From: UBA9619 sp964630665
GTDB lineage: Bacteria; Pseudomonadota; Gammaproteobacteria; Arenicellales; UBA868
Length of the DNA: 64,000 bases
Direction: 5' to 3'
Assembly: GCA_964630665.1 (NCBI GenBank)
Contig: CAZVVN010000004.1
Location: 1 to 64,000 of the forward strand
Of the stretch, positions 8,440-16,193 are shown in pieces (the stretch's first letter is position 1; the number at the start of each line of letters is the position of its first letter). The translations under genes were made by a program, and so were the position numbers. The notes beneath the pieces were generated by a model, which saw only the letters and a list, made by a program, of their open reading frames with translations, ran no database searches and was not told the origin of the DNA.

Positions 8440-9685
8440 AGTGATCGTTCAACCCAATTGTGAGGACGAGTACGATCCCGGTTTACTTCCGGTCAGTGTC
8501 GCCCTGACCCGCATCGCCGAGTCGATCACCCCGCTCAGCGACGTTGAACAGCTGCCGGTGCGGGAAGCACTTGGGCGTATCCTTGCAGAGGCGCTGCACT
8601 CACCGGTGGACGTACCCAACCACACCAATTCAGCCATGGATGGATATGCGCTGGCGGCTTCCGACCTTGACTTGAAAGAACTGACCGTCATAGGTACCGC
8701 CTGGGCCGGGAGGGCGTTTACAGCAGCGATTTCTGCCGGCCAGTGCGTGCGCATCATGACCGGCGCCGTCATACCCGAAGGCTGTGACACTGTGGTAATG
8801 CAGGAACATGTCGAATGTAACGGCGATCAGATCCGTATTGCACCTGGTCAGAAGCCCGGACAACATGTGCGACAGGCCGGTGAGGATCTTGCAGCTGGTA
8901 CCCTGGCGCTTGCTGGCGGCCAGCGGTTGCTGCCCTCCGATCTTGGCCTGGTCGCCTCTTTGGGAATCGGTGAGTTGCGGGTACTGCGCAAGCCACGGGT
9001 GGCTTTTTTCTCGAACGGCGACGAACTTCGGTCGATTGGAGAGCCTCTTTCGCTCGGCGAGGTCTACGATTCGAATCGCTACACCCTGCACGGCATGCTC
9101 ACCAGGCTGGCTGTGGATTTTGTTGATCTGGGTGTCGTGCCCGACGATCGCGCCCGCATCCAAGAGACCTTACTGCAGGCCGCGAGCATAGCGGATGTGG
9201 TCATCACATCTGCCGGAGCCTCGGTCGGTGATGCGGACTATGTAAAGGACATTCTGGATGAGATCGCCCAGGTTAATTTCTGGAAACTGGCCATGAAACC
9301 CGGTCGGCCACTGTCATTCGGTCGGATCGGAGAGGCGTTTTTCTTTGGCTTACCCGGCAACCCGGTATCGGTCATGGTGACGTTCTACCAGTTTGTGCTG
9401 CCTGCCCTGCGACGTCTGATGGGTGAGAAGTCCTATGAACCGTTACGGCTCCCGGCCCGCGCCCTGAACCGGCTGAAGAAAAAACCCGGCCGTACCGAGT
9501 ACCAGCGCGGCTATCTTGTTCAGGATGAACACGGCGAACTGACGGTCAGCACTACGGGTGATCAAGGTTCCGGGGTACTCAGTTCGATGAGCCAGGCCAA
9601 TTGTTTCATCATTCTGGAAATGGACAGCATGGGTGCCCAGGCTGGAGAAACGGTAACGGTCGAGCCCTTCGCCGGCCTGGTCTGA
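8423..9685 (+). CDS. moeA: Molybdopterin molybdenumtransferase MoeA
   Basis: MoeA inserts molybdate into adenylated molybdopterin. The 420-residue product has the expected N-terminal region (REALGRILAEALHSPVDVPN, then HTNSAMDGYALAASD), the IMTGAVIPEGCDTVVMQEH segment, the LGLVASLGI motif and the molybdopterin-binding MoCF domain with SAGASVGDADYVKD, KPGRPLSFG and FFGLPGNPVSVMVTF. The start at 8423 lies inside the end of moaC, indicating translational coupling. An extended open frame upstream is an overlap shadow within moaC. Confidence 0.95.
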   Translation: MNSQTEVIVQPNCEDEYDPGLLPVSVALTRIAESITPLSDVEQLPVREALGRILAEALHSPVDVPNHTNSAMDGYALAASDLDLKELTVIGTAWAGRAFTAAISAGQCVRIMTGAVIPEGCDTVVMQEHVECNGDQIRIAPGQKPGQHVRQAGEDLAAGTLALAGGQRLLPSDLGLVASLGIGELRVLRKPRVAFFSNGDELRSIGEPLSLGEVYDSNRYTLHGMLTRLAVDFVDLGVVPDDRARIQETLLQAASIADVVITSAGASVGDADYVKDILDEIAQVNFWKLAMKPGRPLSFGRIGEAFFFGLPGNPVSVMVTFYQFVLPALRRLMGEKSYEPLRLPARALNRLKKKPGRTEYQRGYLVQDEHGELTVSTTGDQGSGVLSSMSQANCFIILEMDSMGAQAGETVTVEPFAGLV

Positions 9686-9707
9686 ATGGGGGAGATGTCG
9701 CTGCGCC

Positions 9708-10162
9708 GTGCGTGAGGACATTGAGCGCTGGGAGACGAAGTATCGCAGGGCCGATCCGGAGCCCGACCACAGGGTGGATTCTTTGCTTGAGGCCCGGCAG
9801 CGTCACCTGGACGGCAATGGGACAGCGCTCGACCTGGCGGCTGGGGCCTGTCATGCCGCGGTATTTCTCGCCCTCGTTGGCTACGACACTCTGGCAGTAG
9901 ACTGCAGTGAAACGGCGCTGGTTATCGGTCAACAACTGGCCCGGCGGGTGGGAACAAAGATCCGTGTCCAGGCAGCGGACCTCGACATATTTGAGATCAA
10001 GCCGGCGGCCTATGACCTAGTGGTCTGCTTCAGATATCTTAATCGGAATCTGTTTCCGGCCATGGCGGCATCCCTGAAGCCTAACGGTCTGCTGTTCTTC
10101 AAGACTTTCAACGTTCATCATCTCAGATCGTCGCCGTCCTTCAACCCGGCCTATCTTCTGGA
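9708..10162 (+). CDS. Class I SAM-dependent methyltransferase, 3' part lost in gap
   Basis: The visible 151 residues form the N-terminal part of a Rossmann-fold methyltransferase: a RWETKYRRADPEPDHRVDSLL lead-in, motif I ALDLAAGACHAAVFLA, an acidic strand-2 end (VDCSETAL), and FRYLNRNLFPAMAASLKPNGLLFFKTF. The start is like small tellurite-resistance or ubiquinone-type methyltransferases, but the methyl acceptor cannot be predicted. The gene runs into the run of N and its C-terminus is missing. A GTG start with a GGGGGAG about 13 bases upstream places it 22 bases after moeA in the same direction. Confidence 0.75.
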
Positions 10163-10262
10163 NNNNNNNNNNNNNNNNNNNNNNNNNNNNNNNNNNNNNN
10201 NNNNNNNNNNNNNNNNNNNNNNNNNNNNNNNNNNNNNNNNNNNNNNNNNNNNNNNNNNNNNN
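10163..10262. other. Scaffold gap of 100 N
   Basis: Exactly 100 N separate the end of the methyltransferase fragment from the C-terminal end of moaE. The two genes converge on the gap, and both lose their 3' ends in it. The flanks do not share a repeat. The round length suggests a placeholder of unknown real size. Confidence 0.97.
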
Positions 10263-10657
10263 GCGAGTGTCTCTTTCTTCCAAAACGGGGCGGTCGATTT
10301 CAGTGCTTCCATGATCTCTCGACAGGCATCGAAGGCGGCACCGCGGTGGGCCGACCAGGCCGCTACCAGCACGATGTCTTCTCCAGGGGTGACCTCACCT
10401 ATACGATGGATGACTAAGGCATCCATCAGGTCGTGGGTCTGACAAGAAGCACCGACCAGCTTCTCGAGCTGCTGTTCGGTCATTCCGGGGTAGTGTTCCA
10501 GGACCATCGAGCGCACGCTGTCACCTTCATTGTAGTCGCGCATAGTTCCCACGAACACAGCACAAGCACCACTTCGCCCGGCAGCGGGCAGGCGCTCGCG
10601 ATAAGCGGCCAGTTCCTGCCAGGGATCGAATGCTTGCTGGCGAATGTCGATGTACAT
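10263..10657 (-). CDS. moaE: Molybdopterin synthase catalytic subunit MoaE, 3' end lost in gap
   Basis: MoaE transfers sulphur from MoaD thiocarboxylate to cyclic pyranopterin monophosphate to form molybdopterin. The visible part includes GACAVFVGTMRDYNEGDSVR, LEHYPGMTEQQLEKL, VIHRIGEVTPGEDIVLVAAW, the SAHRGAAFDACREIMEALK segment and APFWKKE with the catalytic Lys region, after which the N gap begins. The last residues of the family (usually about 20) are missing. ATG at 10657 is chosen; a TTG at 10672 would overlap the moaD stop codon and is also possible. Confidence 0.93.
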
Positions 10658-10668
10658 GGCCAGGCCTA

Positions 10669-10899
10669 TCAACCGCCGGTGACCGGTGGAAAAAACGCGA
10701 CTTCGTCACCGTCCTCAACGATTTTCTCGAGGTTTGCGTAGTTGCGGTTGACTGCGACCAGCAGCTCTTCATCCAGCGGTTGATCACTGACTGCTTGCCA
10801 GACGTCGCGGACGTCATTGACACCTTCAGCCGAGATTTCGGCACGTTCCAGACCGAGTCGCTCCCGCAGACTGGCAAAAAATCGGACGTTGATCGTCAT
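10669..10899 (-). CDS. moaD: Molybdopterin synthase sulphur carrier subunit MoaD
   Basis: A 76-residue ubiquitin-like protein, starting TINVRFFASLRERLGL and ending in FFPPVTGG. The C-terminal Gly-Gly is adenylated by MoeB and converted to the thiocarboxylate used by MoaE. The ATG at 10899 gives the family-typical start; an ATG at 10920 would add seven residues. The moaD-moaE order and near-overlap indicate one operon, divergent from moaB. Confidence 0.93.
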   Translation of the reverse strand: MTINVRFFASLRERLGLERAEISAEGVNDVRDVWQAVSDQPLDEELLVAVNRNYANLEKIVEDGDEVAFFPPVTGG

Positions 10900-10989
10900 A
10901 GTGGACCCATTCTTCCCCATGATAGGGACTCGGTTCTGACAAACTATAATAGGCCGTCATCGACGTGGTCACAACAGGAATCGGAACCC

Positions 10990-11517
10990 ATGACGGCTGC
11001 AAAACGCGAGTTCATACCTGTGAGCATTGCCGTGTTGACGGTCTCAGACTCAAGGACTGAAGCCGATGACAAGTCCGGTCAGTTACTGGTGTCCCGCCTG
11101 GAAGGAGCCGGCCACATTCTGTTCGAGAAAACCATCGTCCGGGACGATATCTTCGAGGTCCGGGCAGTGATCTCACGGTGGATCGCCGACCCTGGTGTCC
11201 AGGTGGTGCTCACCACCGGTGGTACCGGGGTGACCGGCTTTGATGGTACCCCTGAAGCAGTCACGCCATTGCTTGAAAAAACCCTCGACGGGTTTGGTGA
11301 AGTGTTCCGCATGATTTCCTATGAAGAGATCGGTACATCAACGCTGCAGTCAAGAGCGGTGGCTGGGGTGGCGAACGGCACGTACGTATTCTCTTTGCCG
11401 GGATCTTCAGGGGCCTGTGCGACTGGCTGGGATAAACTGTTGCAGTTTCAGCTGGACTATCGGACCCGGCCGTGTAATCTGGTGGAACTGATGCCGCGCC
11501 TGCTGGAGCATCGGTAG
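10990..11517 (+). CDS. moaB: Molybdenum cofactor biosynthesis protein MoaB
   Basis: The 175-residue protein belongs to the MoaB/Mog family that binds and adenylates molybdopterin. It shows AVLTVSDSRTEADDKSGQLL, the LTTGGTGVTGFDGTPEAV molybdopterin-binding motif, an SRAVAGVANGTYVFSLPGSSGA segment, and the C-terminal NLVELMPRLL. Size and motif spacing fit MoaB rather than longer Mog proteins, though the bacterial MoaB may be less active than Mog. It is divergent from moaD and is the last gene before a 700-base gene-poor stretch. Confidence 0.9.
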   Translation: MTAAKREFIPVSIAVLTVSDSRTEADDKSGQLLVSRLEGAGHILFEKTIVRDDIFEVRAVISRWIADPGVQVVLTTGGTGVTGFDGTPEAVTPLLEKTLDGFGEVFRMISYEEIGTSTLQSRAVAGVANGTYVFSLPGSSGACATGWDKLLQFQLDYRTRPCNLVELMPRLLEHR

Positions 11518-11649
11518 TCACATCAATTAGAAAATACTAATGTAAGTTAGAATCGGAGAAGTAGTGAACGGCGCAATTACCAAGACGCAGATAAACTACA
11601 GACCGCAATCTGGTGCTACTTGCCGGAACGAGACCTGATCAACAAAAGA

Positions 11650-11669
11650 GCCCTGCCGGGAGGCAGGGC
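11650..11669 (-). terminator. Rho-independent terminator for a minus-strand transcript
   Basis: On the minus strand, GCCCTGCC TCCC GGCAGGGC forms a perfect 8-bp stem with a 4-base loop and is followed directly by TCTTTTGTT. On the plus strand the T-run lies on the wrong side, so it cannot terminate moaB. No convincing gene precedes it on the minus strand: the next terminator upstream is at 12156-12179, so an unidentified transcript of up to about 480 bases should end here. Confidence 0.75.
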
Positions 11670-11707
11670 CCACAACTAGAGGAATGACAAGTCATACCAC
11701 TTGGTGG

Positions 11708-11800
11708 CCATTTACCTGTGTTGTTGAACTGCAGGAATGCCGGAGGGGCAAGCAGGCCACCTACTTTCATTTATAACCATTTATCTTTGTCGCTGAACTG
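11708..11800. repeat. Degenerate 24-bp direct repeat
   Basis: Positions 11708-11731 and 11777-11800 match at 20 of 24 bases (CCATTTAyCTkTGTyGyTGA then ACTG). On the minus strand both copies read as an eight-codon block (QF..xxKW), but in different reading frames relative to the nearby stops. It may be a decayed duplication. No inverted arrangement or mobile-element end is apparent. Confidence 0.5.
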
Positions 11801-12103
11801 ACCTGGATCAGATAAACATTTGATGGCCGGGCTTTAATATCGTTTGCGATTGACTCGGTAGTTGGCGAGAACGCCAGTCGACAGATTCGAGAGCGAAACT
11901 CGATGTCCGGCTTTCAGTTCTTCCACTCAACTCCTAATCCCTAGGAAAAGATCCGGCGATATTCTCCGTCGCCGAGATGATGCTCGGCAAAAAACTGGTC
12001 CTGTATCTACGATCGCAATTTCAATTTATCCCAGTAAGGAGGCCATGGAAGGCACTACCAAAGGAAGAGAAATATTGCTTGAGGGTTATAAAGTGAAGAA
12101 TAA

Positions 12104-12152
12104 AAGTGTCGAGACACTTGAAAGCGACGTCTACTTGGCTTTTACCAAGTAG
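12104..12152. other. Two consecutive hairpins, possible structured RNA
   Basis: The first hairpin is AAGTGTC-GA-GACACTT at 12104-12119. The second is CTACTTGG-CTTTTA-CCAAGTAG at 12131-12152, a perfect 8-bp stem that extends to 11 bp with one mismatch-tolerant G-T pair. Both are followed within a few bases by the terminator hairpin at 12156-12179. A 35-codon frame (12045-12152) with AAGGAGG only 2 bases before its ATG covers the same stretch, but the stems make an RNA more likely than a peptide. The strand cannot be decided from symmetry alone. Confidence 0.45.
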
Positions 12153-12155
12153 ATG

Positions 12156-12179
12156 AAAACCCCGCCGAAGCGGAGTTTT
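12156..12179. terminator. Bidirectional Rho-independent terminator
   Basis: AAAACCCCGC-CGAA-GCGGAGTTTT forms a 10-bp stem with one C-A mismatch. It ends in TTTT on the plus strand. Read on the minus strand it has a UUCG tetraloop and ends in GTTTTC. It lies 35 bases after the stop codon of the minus-strand peptide gene at 12214-12468, which it most likely terminates, and directly after the hairpin pair on the plus strand. Confidence 0.8.
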
Positions 12180-12213
12180 CTTTCCGAGTTGCATGGTTTG
12201 ACATGTTGTTGAA

Positions 12214-12468
12214 TCAAAGAAAAGGGATATTCGGGTCCGTGCAGCCTTTGCCATCGCCGTTATCCGTGACCTGAGTTCCTCCAGTTCCAATGATCCCGGC
12301 ATTTTTCCCGGCTTCATGCGCAGCTTTAGCAAAGCCTCTGCCACCGGCCATACCACCGGCTAATCCAGCATAAAACTTAACTGTTTGTTCGGCTTTTTCT
12401 GCAATCCAATCTAAAACACCGGTGCCTGATACTTGATCCATCTCACTCATCTTCAGTTCCGTAGTCAT
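12214..12468 (-). CDS. Putative double-glycine-leader peptide (bacteriocin/microcin-like precursor)
   Basis: This 84-residue protein begins MTTELKMSEMDQVSGTG. That resembles the leaders of class II bacteriocins and microcin V-type peptides (for example LNELDSVSGG), which are removed by C39-peptidase ABC exporters. The pattern of hydrophobic positions (L5, M7, M10, V13) followed by SG is the recognisable feature; the usual second Gly is replaced by Thr before another Gly. The rest is rich in Gly and Ala with GxxxG-type spacing (FYAGLAGGMAGGRGFAKAAH), then a polar tail with one Cys (GDGKGCTDPNIPFL). The ATG at 12468 has AGGAG 8 bases upstream, and a terminator follows the stop. No exporter, peptidase or recognisable immunity gene is nearby. 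The function is inferred. Confidence 0.55.
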   Translation of the reverse strand: MTTELKMSEMDQVSGTGVLDWIAEKAEQTVKFYAGLAGGMAGGRGFAKAAHEAGKNAGIIGTGGTQVTDNGDGKGCTDPNIPFL

Positions 12469-12659
12469 CTTTCTGTCTCCTGTTAAATGCTGATCTGGGT
12501 AATTCCAGTGAGTGCCATTCTGACGATGTGCTGACAGGCTGTATGTGATGGAGAACACTTGAGATAGACCAACGGGCGGGATAACGTGACGGGGGTCACA
12601 TAAAATCATTAACTGGGCGACAGCGCGAGACTGCAATGCCTGGGTAAACTGGTTGCGCT

Positions 12660-13706
12660 TCATGCCCCGTTGTTAAAAGCAGGCATGACCTCATCGATGA
12701 AAAGTTTCAGGGATTGTTTCTGAAGAGCCATGTCGAGGCCGTAGCTGGCGCTATAGATGAAGTGATCGACGCCCAGTCGATCATAAGCGATGAGTTTTTC
12801 GATCACTTCACTGGGTGTGCCAAACATCAGGTTGGTTCTGAGTGTTGCACGGTCAAATTCTGAGCGGGTCGAGATCTGTTTAAGGTCGACCGGTTCCGGA
12901 AAACCGTCTCTGACATCGGCCAGATTCTGGAAAAGGTTTTCGAAACGTCCGGACTTGGTGATCAGTGCATCAAGATAGGGGTCGGCATCATCGGGGCGGG
13001 CATAAACTGCCGTCTGGCGCATCGTAGCGAAGATCGGCCTTACCGACACGTTGTTGTCCTTCAGTGCTTTTTCGAACCGATCCAGGTAGATCTGCACTTC
13101 GGAAACCGGTCGAGCCAGGGCCCACGACATGATGTGGCAATCGTTCCGTGCAGCGAAATCAAAGGTAACCGGTGACCGGGCTGCGACCCACAGCGGCGGA
13201 TGCGGCCGCTGCACCGGTTTCGGTACCGAAGTCGTCATGGGAAACTGCCAGAATTCGCCCTGGTGGGCATAGTCACCTTGCCACAGCGCCTTCACGGCCG
13301 GGATCATTTCCTGGACGTAACGATAGGCCTGCTGTTGTTCCAGACCCGGTTTCATGCGGTCGAACTCCCACTGGTAAGCGCCCGAGCCGATGCCGAATTC
13401 CAGCCGTCCGCCACTGTAGAGGTCGACCAGTGCTGCCTGGCCTGCGACCGGGATTGGGTGATTGTAGGCTGCGACAACGACAGCGCTGCCAAGCCGGATG
13501 CGGTCCGTGTGCGCAGCAAACCAGGTGAGGATCTGGAATGGGTTCGGTGCGATGGTCATCTCTATACCGTAGTGCTCGGCTGCCCAGACGATCTCAAAGC
13601 CGCCGGCGTCAGCCATCTGGACCATTTCCAGGGTGTGTCTGGCAATTGCCTGCATGTCGGCCGTTGCTGACATGCGCTCCATGTTGATGACAAGTTGAAA
13701 CTTCAT
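12660..13706 (-). CDS. LLM-class flavin-dependent oxidoreductase (luciferase-like)
   Basis: The 348-residue protein has the bacterial luciferase-like TIM-barrel fold: MKFQLVINMER start, GFEIVWAAEHYGIEMTIAPNP, IRLGSAVVVAAYNHPIPVAGQAAL, LYSGGRLEFGIGSGAYQWEFDR and PHPPLWVAARSP. Such enzymes use reduced flavin and O2 to oxidise organic substrates. The start at 13706 gives the family N-terminus; the frame is open for another 36 codons into the preceding gene. It lies 19 bases downstream of the GMC oxidoreductase and probably forms an operon with it and the alpha/beta hydrolase. The substrate is unknown. Confidence 0.85.
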   Translation of the reverse strand: MKFQLVINMERMSATADMQAIARHTLEMVQMADAGGFEIVWAAEHYGIEMTIAPNPFQILTWFAAHTDRIRLGSAVVVAAYNHPIPVAGQAALVDLYSGGRLEFGIGSGAYQWEFDRMKPGLEQQQAYRYVQEMIPAVKALWQGDYAHQGEFWQFPMTTSVPKPVQRPHPPLWVAARSPVTFDFAARNDCHIMSWALARPVSEVQIYLDRFEKALKDNNVSVRPIFATMRQTAVYARPDDADPYLDALITKSGRFENLFQNLADVRDGFPEPVDLKQISTRSEFDRATLRTNLMFGTPSEVIEKLIAYDRLGVDHFIYSASYGLDMALQKQSLKLFIDEVMPAFNNGA

Positions 13707-13725
13707 ACGTTGATTTCTCGAAAGG

Positions 13726-15381
13726 TCAGCAGCGATCGCCGCTCTGATCTGAGAAGTGGAAGCGGGCATATTCTGCTGACAACGCTGGTTGGCCAAGGAT
13801 GCAATCCGCGGCACGTTCAGCGATCATCTGTATGGGGGCATTGAGATTGCCGCTTATGATGTCCGGCATTACCGACGCATCTACGACTCGCAGGCCATCC
13901 ACACCCCGCACACGAAGCTCCTGATCGACGACTGCCATCTCGTCATCACCCATCTTACAGGTGCCGCAGGGGTGGTAGTCGGTCGTCGCTGTGCTGCGTA
14001 CGAAGGCCTCCAGTTCCCGGTCTGACGTTACATCCGGTGCTGGTGAGATTCGTCGGCTCCGGAAGGGATCAAACGCGCGTTGGGCTAGAATGTCCTGCAT
14101 GGCCTTGAGGCCCTCAATCAGTTCGCGAAGATCATGCGGCTGACTGAGATAATTGAAATGCGCAGCCGGCCGATCACGTGGGTCGCTGGAGCGAAGTCTC
14201 ACTTCACCACGGCTCAGTGGGCGCAACTGATCACAGTTGAGCTGGTAACCTTGCTGTAATTCTAACTTTCGTCCGGTCCACTCGCTGTAGACCGGGGTGA
14301 AATGGTACTGCAGGTTGGGGTGGTCGACATTTTGGTTCCCATAAACCATGCCGCCCATTTCCCAGATGTTGGATGCACCGATACCTGAGCGAGTCAGCAG
14401 CCACTGTGTGCCAACCTGGAGTTTCTTCAGCGGGTGTGTCAGGCGATGCAGTGTGACGGGTTTCTTACACTCGAAACCCATGGTCACGCTGAGATGGTCC
14501 TGTAGGTTCTGACCCACGCCGGGAAGATCAGTCTGCGTTGTGATGTTCATGGATTTCAGGTAATCAGCGGAACCAATACCTGAGAGCATCAGCAACTGAG
14601 GTGTTTTGATGGCACCGCAGCTGATGATCACGGCTTTGTTCGCACGCAGCTGGTGCGTGGTGCCCATTGATTCGTACTCCACCCCGACAGCGCGGTTGTT
14701 CTCGATCAGCAGGCGGTTGACCAGTGCTTTCGTCGTCAGGCTCAGATTCGGTCGCGCCAGTGCCGGCCTGAGATGGGCCACCGCGGCACTGCTGCGACGA
14801 CCGTTTTTCGTGGTGCTGTCAAGCCGCGCGATGCCTTCAGGTCGGTAGCCATTCAAGTCCTCCGACGTGCCCTGACCGGACTGGAGTCCGGCTTCCCACA
14901 GGGCATCGAAAAGCGGGTTCTCGAGCTTTCCACGGGTCACGCCCAGTGGCCCGAGACCCCCGCGCCATTCGTTTTCTCCCCGATCTGAAGATTCACAGCG
15001 CTTGAAATACGGCAGACACCGGGCATAACTCCACTCTTCCAACCCGAATTCGGCCGACCAGCGGTCGTAGTCGCGGGGGTGGCCGCGCATATACACCATA
15101 GAATTGATCGACGAAGAGCCGCCAATGACCTTCCCACGTGGCAGCTGGACCTCGCGACCATCACAACCGGGTTCGCTTTCGCTGTTGTAGTTCCAGTTGA
15201 TGGCGGGGTTCTTGACAACATGATAAACGCCAGCCGGGATGTGGATCATCAGATTGTGATCCATGGGCCCGGCTTCCAGTACATGAACCGTGTTCCCGGG
15301 GTCTTCGGAGAGCCGGTTAGCGAGCACGCAGCCCGCCGACCCGGCGCCGAGTATCAGGTAGTCAAAAGTGTCATTGCTCAT
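13726..15381 (-). CDS. GMC-family FAD-dependent oxidoreductase (choline/alcohol dehydrogenase-like)
   Basis: This 551-residue flavoprotein starts with the FAD-binding motif DYLILGAGSAGCVLANRLSE. It contains the GMC signatures LPRGKVIGGSSSINSMVYMRGHP and GAIKTPQLLMLSGIGS, and the C-terminal catalytic His region (DYHPCGTCKMG, then MPDIISGNLNAPIQMIAERAAD). GMC members oxidise alcohol groups of choline, sugars, polyols or aliphatic alcohols; sequence alone does not separate these. The arrangement hydrolase - GMC - LLM on one strand suggests a pathway for an ester-containing or alcohol-containing organic compound. Confidence 0.9.
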   Translation of the reverse strand: MSNDTFDYLILGAGSAGCVLANRLSEDPGNTVHVLEAGPMDHNLMIHIPAGVYHVVKNPAINWNYNSESEPGCDGREVQLPRGKVIGGSSSINSMVYMRGHPRDYDRWSAEFGLEEWSYARCLPYFKRCESSDRGENEWRGGLGPLGVTRGKLENPLFDALWEAGLQSGQGTSEDLNGYRPEGIARLDSTTKNGRRSSAAVAHLRPALARPNLSLTTKALVNRLLIENNRAVGVEYESMGTTHQLRANKAVIISCGAIKTPQLLMLSGIGSADYLKSMNITTQTDLPGVGQNLQDHLSVTMGFECKKPVTLHRLTHPLKKLQVGTQWLLTRSGIGASNIWEMGGMVYGNQNVDHPNLQYHFTPVYSEWTGRKLELQQGYQLNCDQLRPLSRGEVRLRSSDPRDRPAAHFNYLSQPHDLRELIEGLKAMQDILAQRAFDPFRSRRISPAPDVTSDRELEAFVRSTATTDYHPCGTCKMGDDEMAVVDQELRVRGVDGLRVVDASVMPDIISGNLNAPIQMIAERAADCILGQPALSAEYARFHFSDQSGDRC

Positions 15382-15425
15382 CGAATCTCTCTTCTCTTTA
15401 AAGTGCCAGTTTTGACAGCCGGTAA

Positions 15426-16193
15426 TCAGATCAGGAAACGATCGAGTTTTTCGGCAACCAGCTTCGGTGCCTCCACCAGTATGCTGTGACGAAGTTCGGG
15501 CAGAATCTCAAGTTGTGAACCTTTAATTTTCTCATGCATGAACCGCGCCATCCGCACATTGGAGCCCGGGTCATGCTCACCCGTCATGATCAGTGTCGGG
15601 CATTGAATTCTGTCCAGCTGGTCTGCGAGGTCGCTGAGGACAAAAACACGCTGTGCCTTGAGATAACCATCAGGAGATGTGGCTCGTAATTCGGCAATTC
15701 GTTTCTGGACGCGCTCAGGATGATCCCGACGAAAGGCTGGAGAAAACCAGCGTTCCAAAGCCAACTCGATATTGGTATCCAGTTGGCCATTTTCGAGATT
15801 GCGCAGGCGTTGGCGCACCTGCTGGCGTTCTTCCTCGGTACGCCCCGCAACCGCGCTCAAGATGATCAACCGCTCAACCCGTTCAGGGTGACTGAGAGCA
15901 AACCGCTGGACGATTAATCCGCCCAAGGAAAACCCCACCAGGTGTGCTCGGACCAACATTCTTGAATCGAACAGTTCCACCAGGTCCTTTGTGAAGTCAT
16001 CGAGAGACCAGTCGCCCGATGGTGCATCGCTTTGACCGTGGCCTCTGAGGTCGTAGCGGAGTACGCTGAATCGCTTCTCCAAGACCGGCACGACCTGGTC
16101 CCAAAGATGCAGATTACCTCCGAGGCCGTGAATCAGGATAACGGTAGGGTGCTGGCCGGTGGTCCACCCGGATTGAACAACGTGCGATTGCAT
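15426..16193 (-). CDS. Alpha/beta hydrolase
   Basis: The 255-residue protein has the complete alpha/beta hydrolase set: the oxyanion motif VILIHGLGGNLHLWD, the RYDLRGHGQSD strand, nucleophile elbow GFSLGG, acid residue in MTGEHDPGSNVR and the catalytic His in LRHSILVEAPK. It resembles 3-oxoadipate enol-lactonase and related small hydrolases but lacks a diagnostic feature for one substrate. It is the first gene of the minus-strand trio with the GMC and LLM enzymes, separated from the GMC gene by 44 bases. Confidence 0.86.
   Translation of the reverse strand: MQSHVVQSGWTTGQHPTVILIHGLGGNLHLWDQVVPVLEKRFSVLRYDLRGHGQSDAPSGDWSLDDFTKDLVELFDSRMLVRAHLVGFSLGGLIVQRFALSHPERVERLIILSAVAGRTEEERQQVRQRLRNLENGQLDTNIELALERWFSPAFRRDHPERVQKRIAELRATSPDGYLKAQRVFVLSDLADQLDRIQCPTLIMTGEHDPGSNVRMARFMHEKIKGSQLEILPELRHSILVEAPKLVAEKLDRFLI

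Noticed and set aside
11639..11770. 43-residue minus-strand frame ending in a Cys-containing tail (CGPCLPAGLFC)
   Set aside because: There is no ribosome site and its last codons run through the terminator stem. The Cys codons come from the GC-rich stem. I keep it only as a possibility.
11834..11926. 30-residue minus-strand frame with GTG start and AGGAG 4 bases upstream
   Set aside because: Too short and without recognisable features or homology by eye. The ribosome-site match could be chance.
12045..12152. 35-codon plus-strand frame with AAGGAGG just upstream
   Set aside because: The ribosome site is only 2 bases from the ATG, and the stop lies in a perfect 8-bp hairpin. RNA structure explains the sequence better than a peptide.
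11862..12152. 96-codon plus-strand frame in the island
   Set aside because: Its composition is not protein-like in the first two thirds, and no start with a ribosome site supports it.
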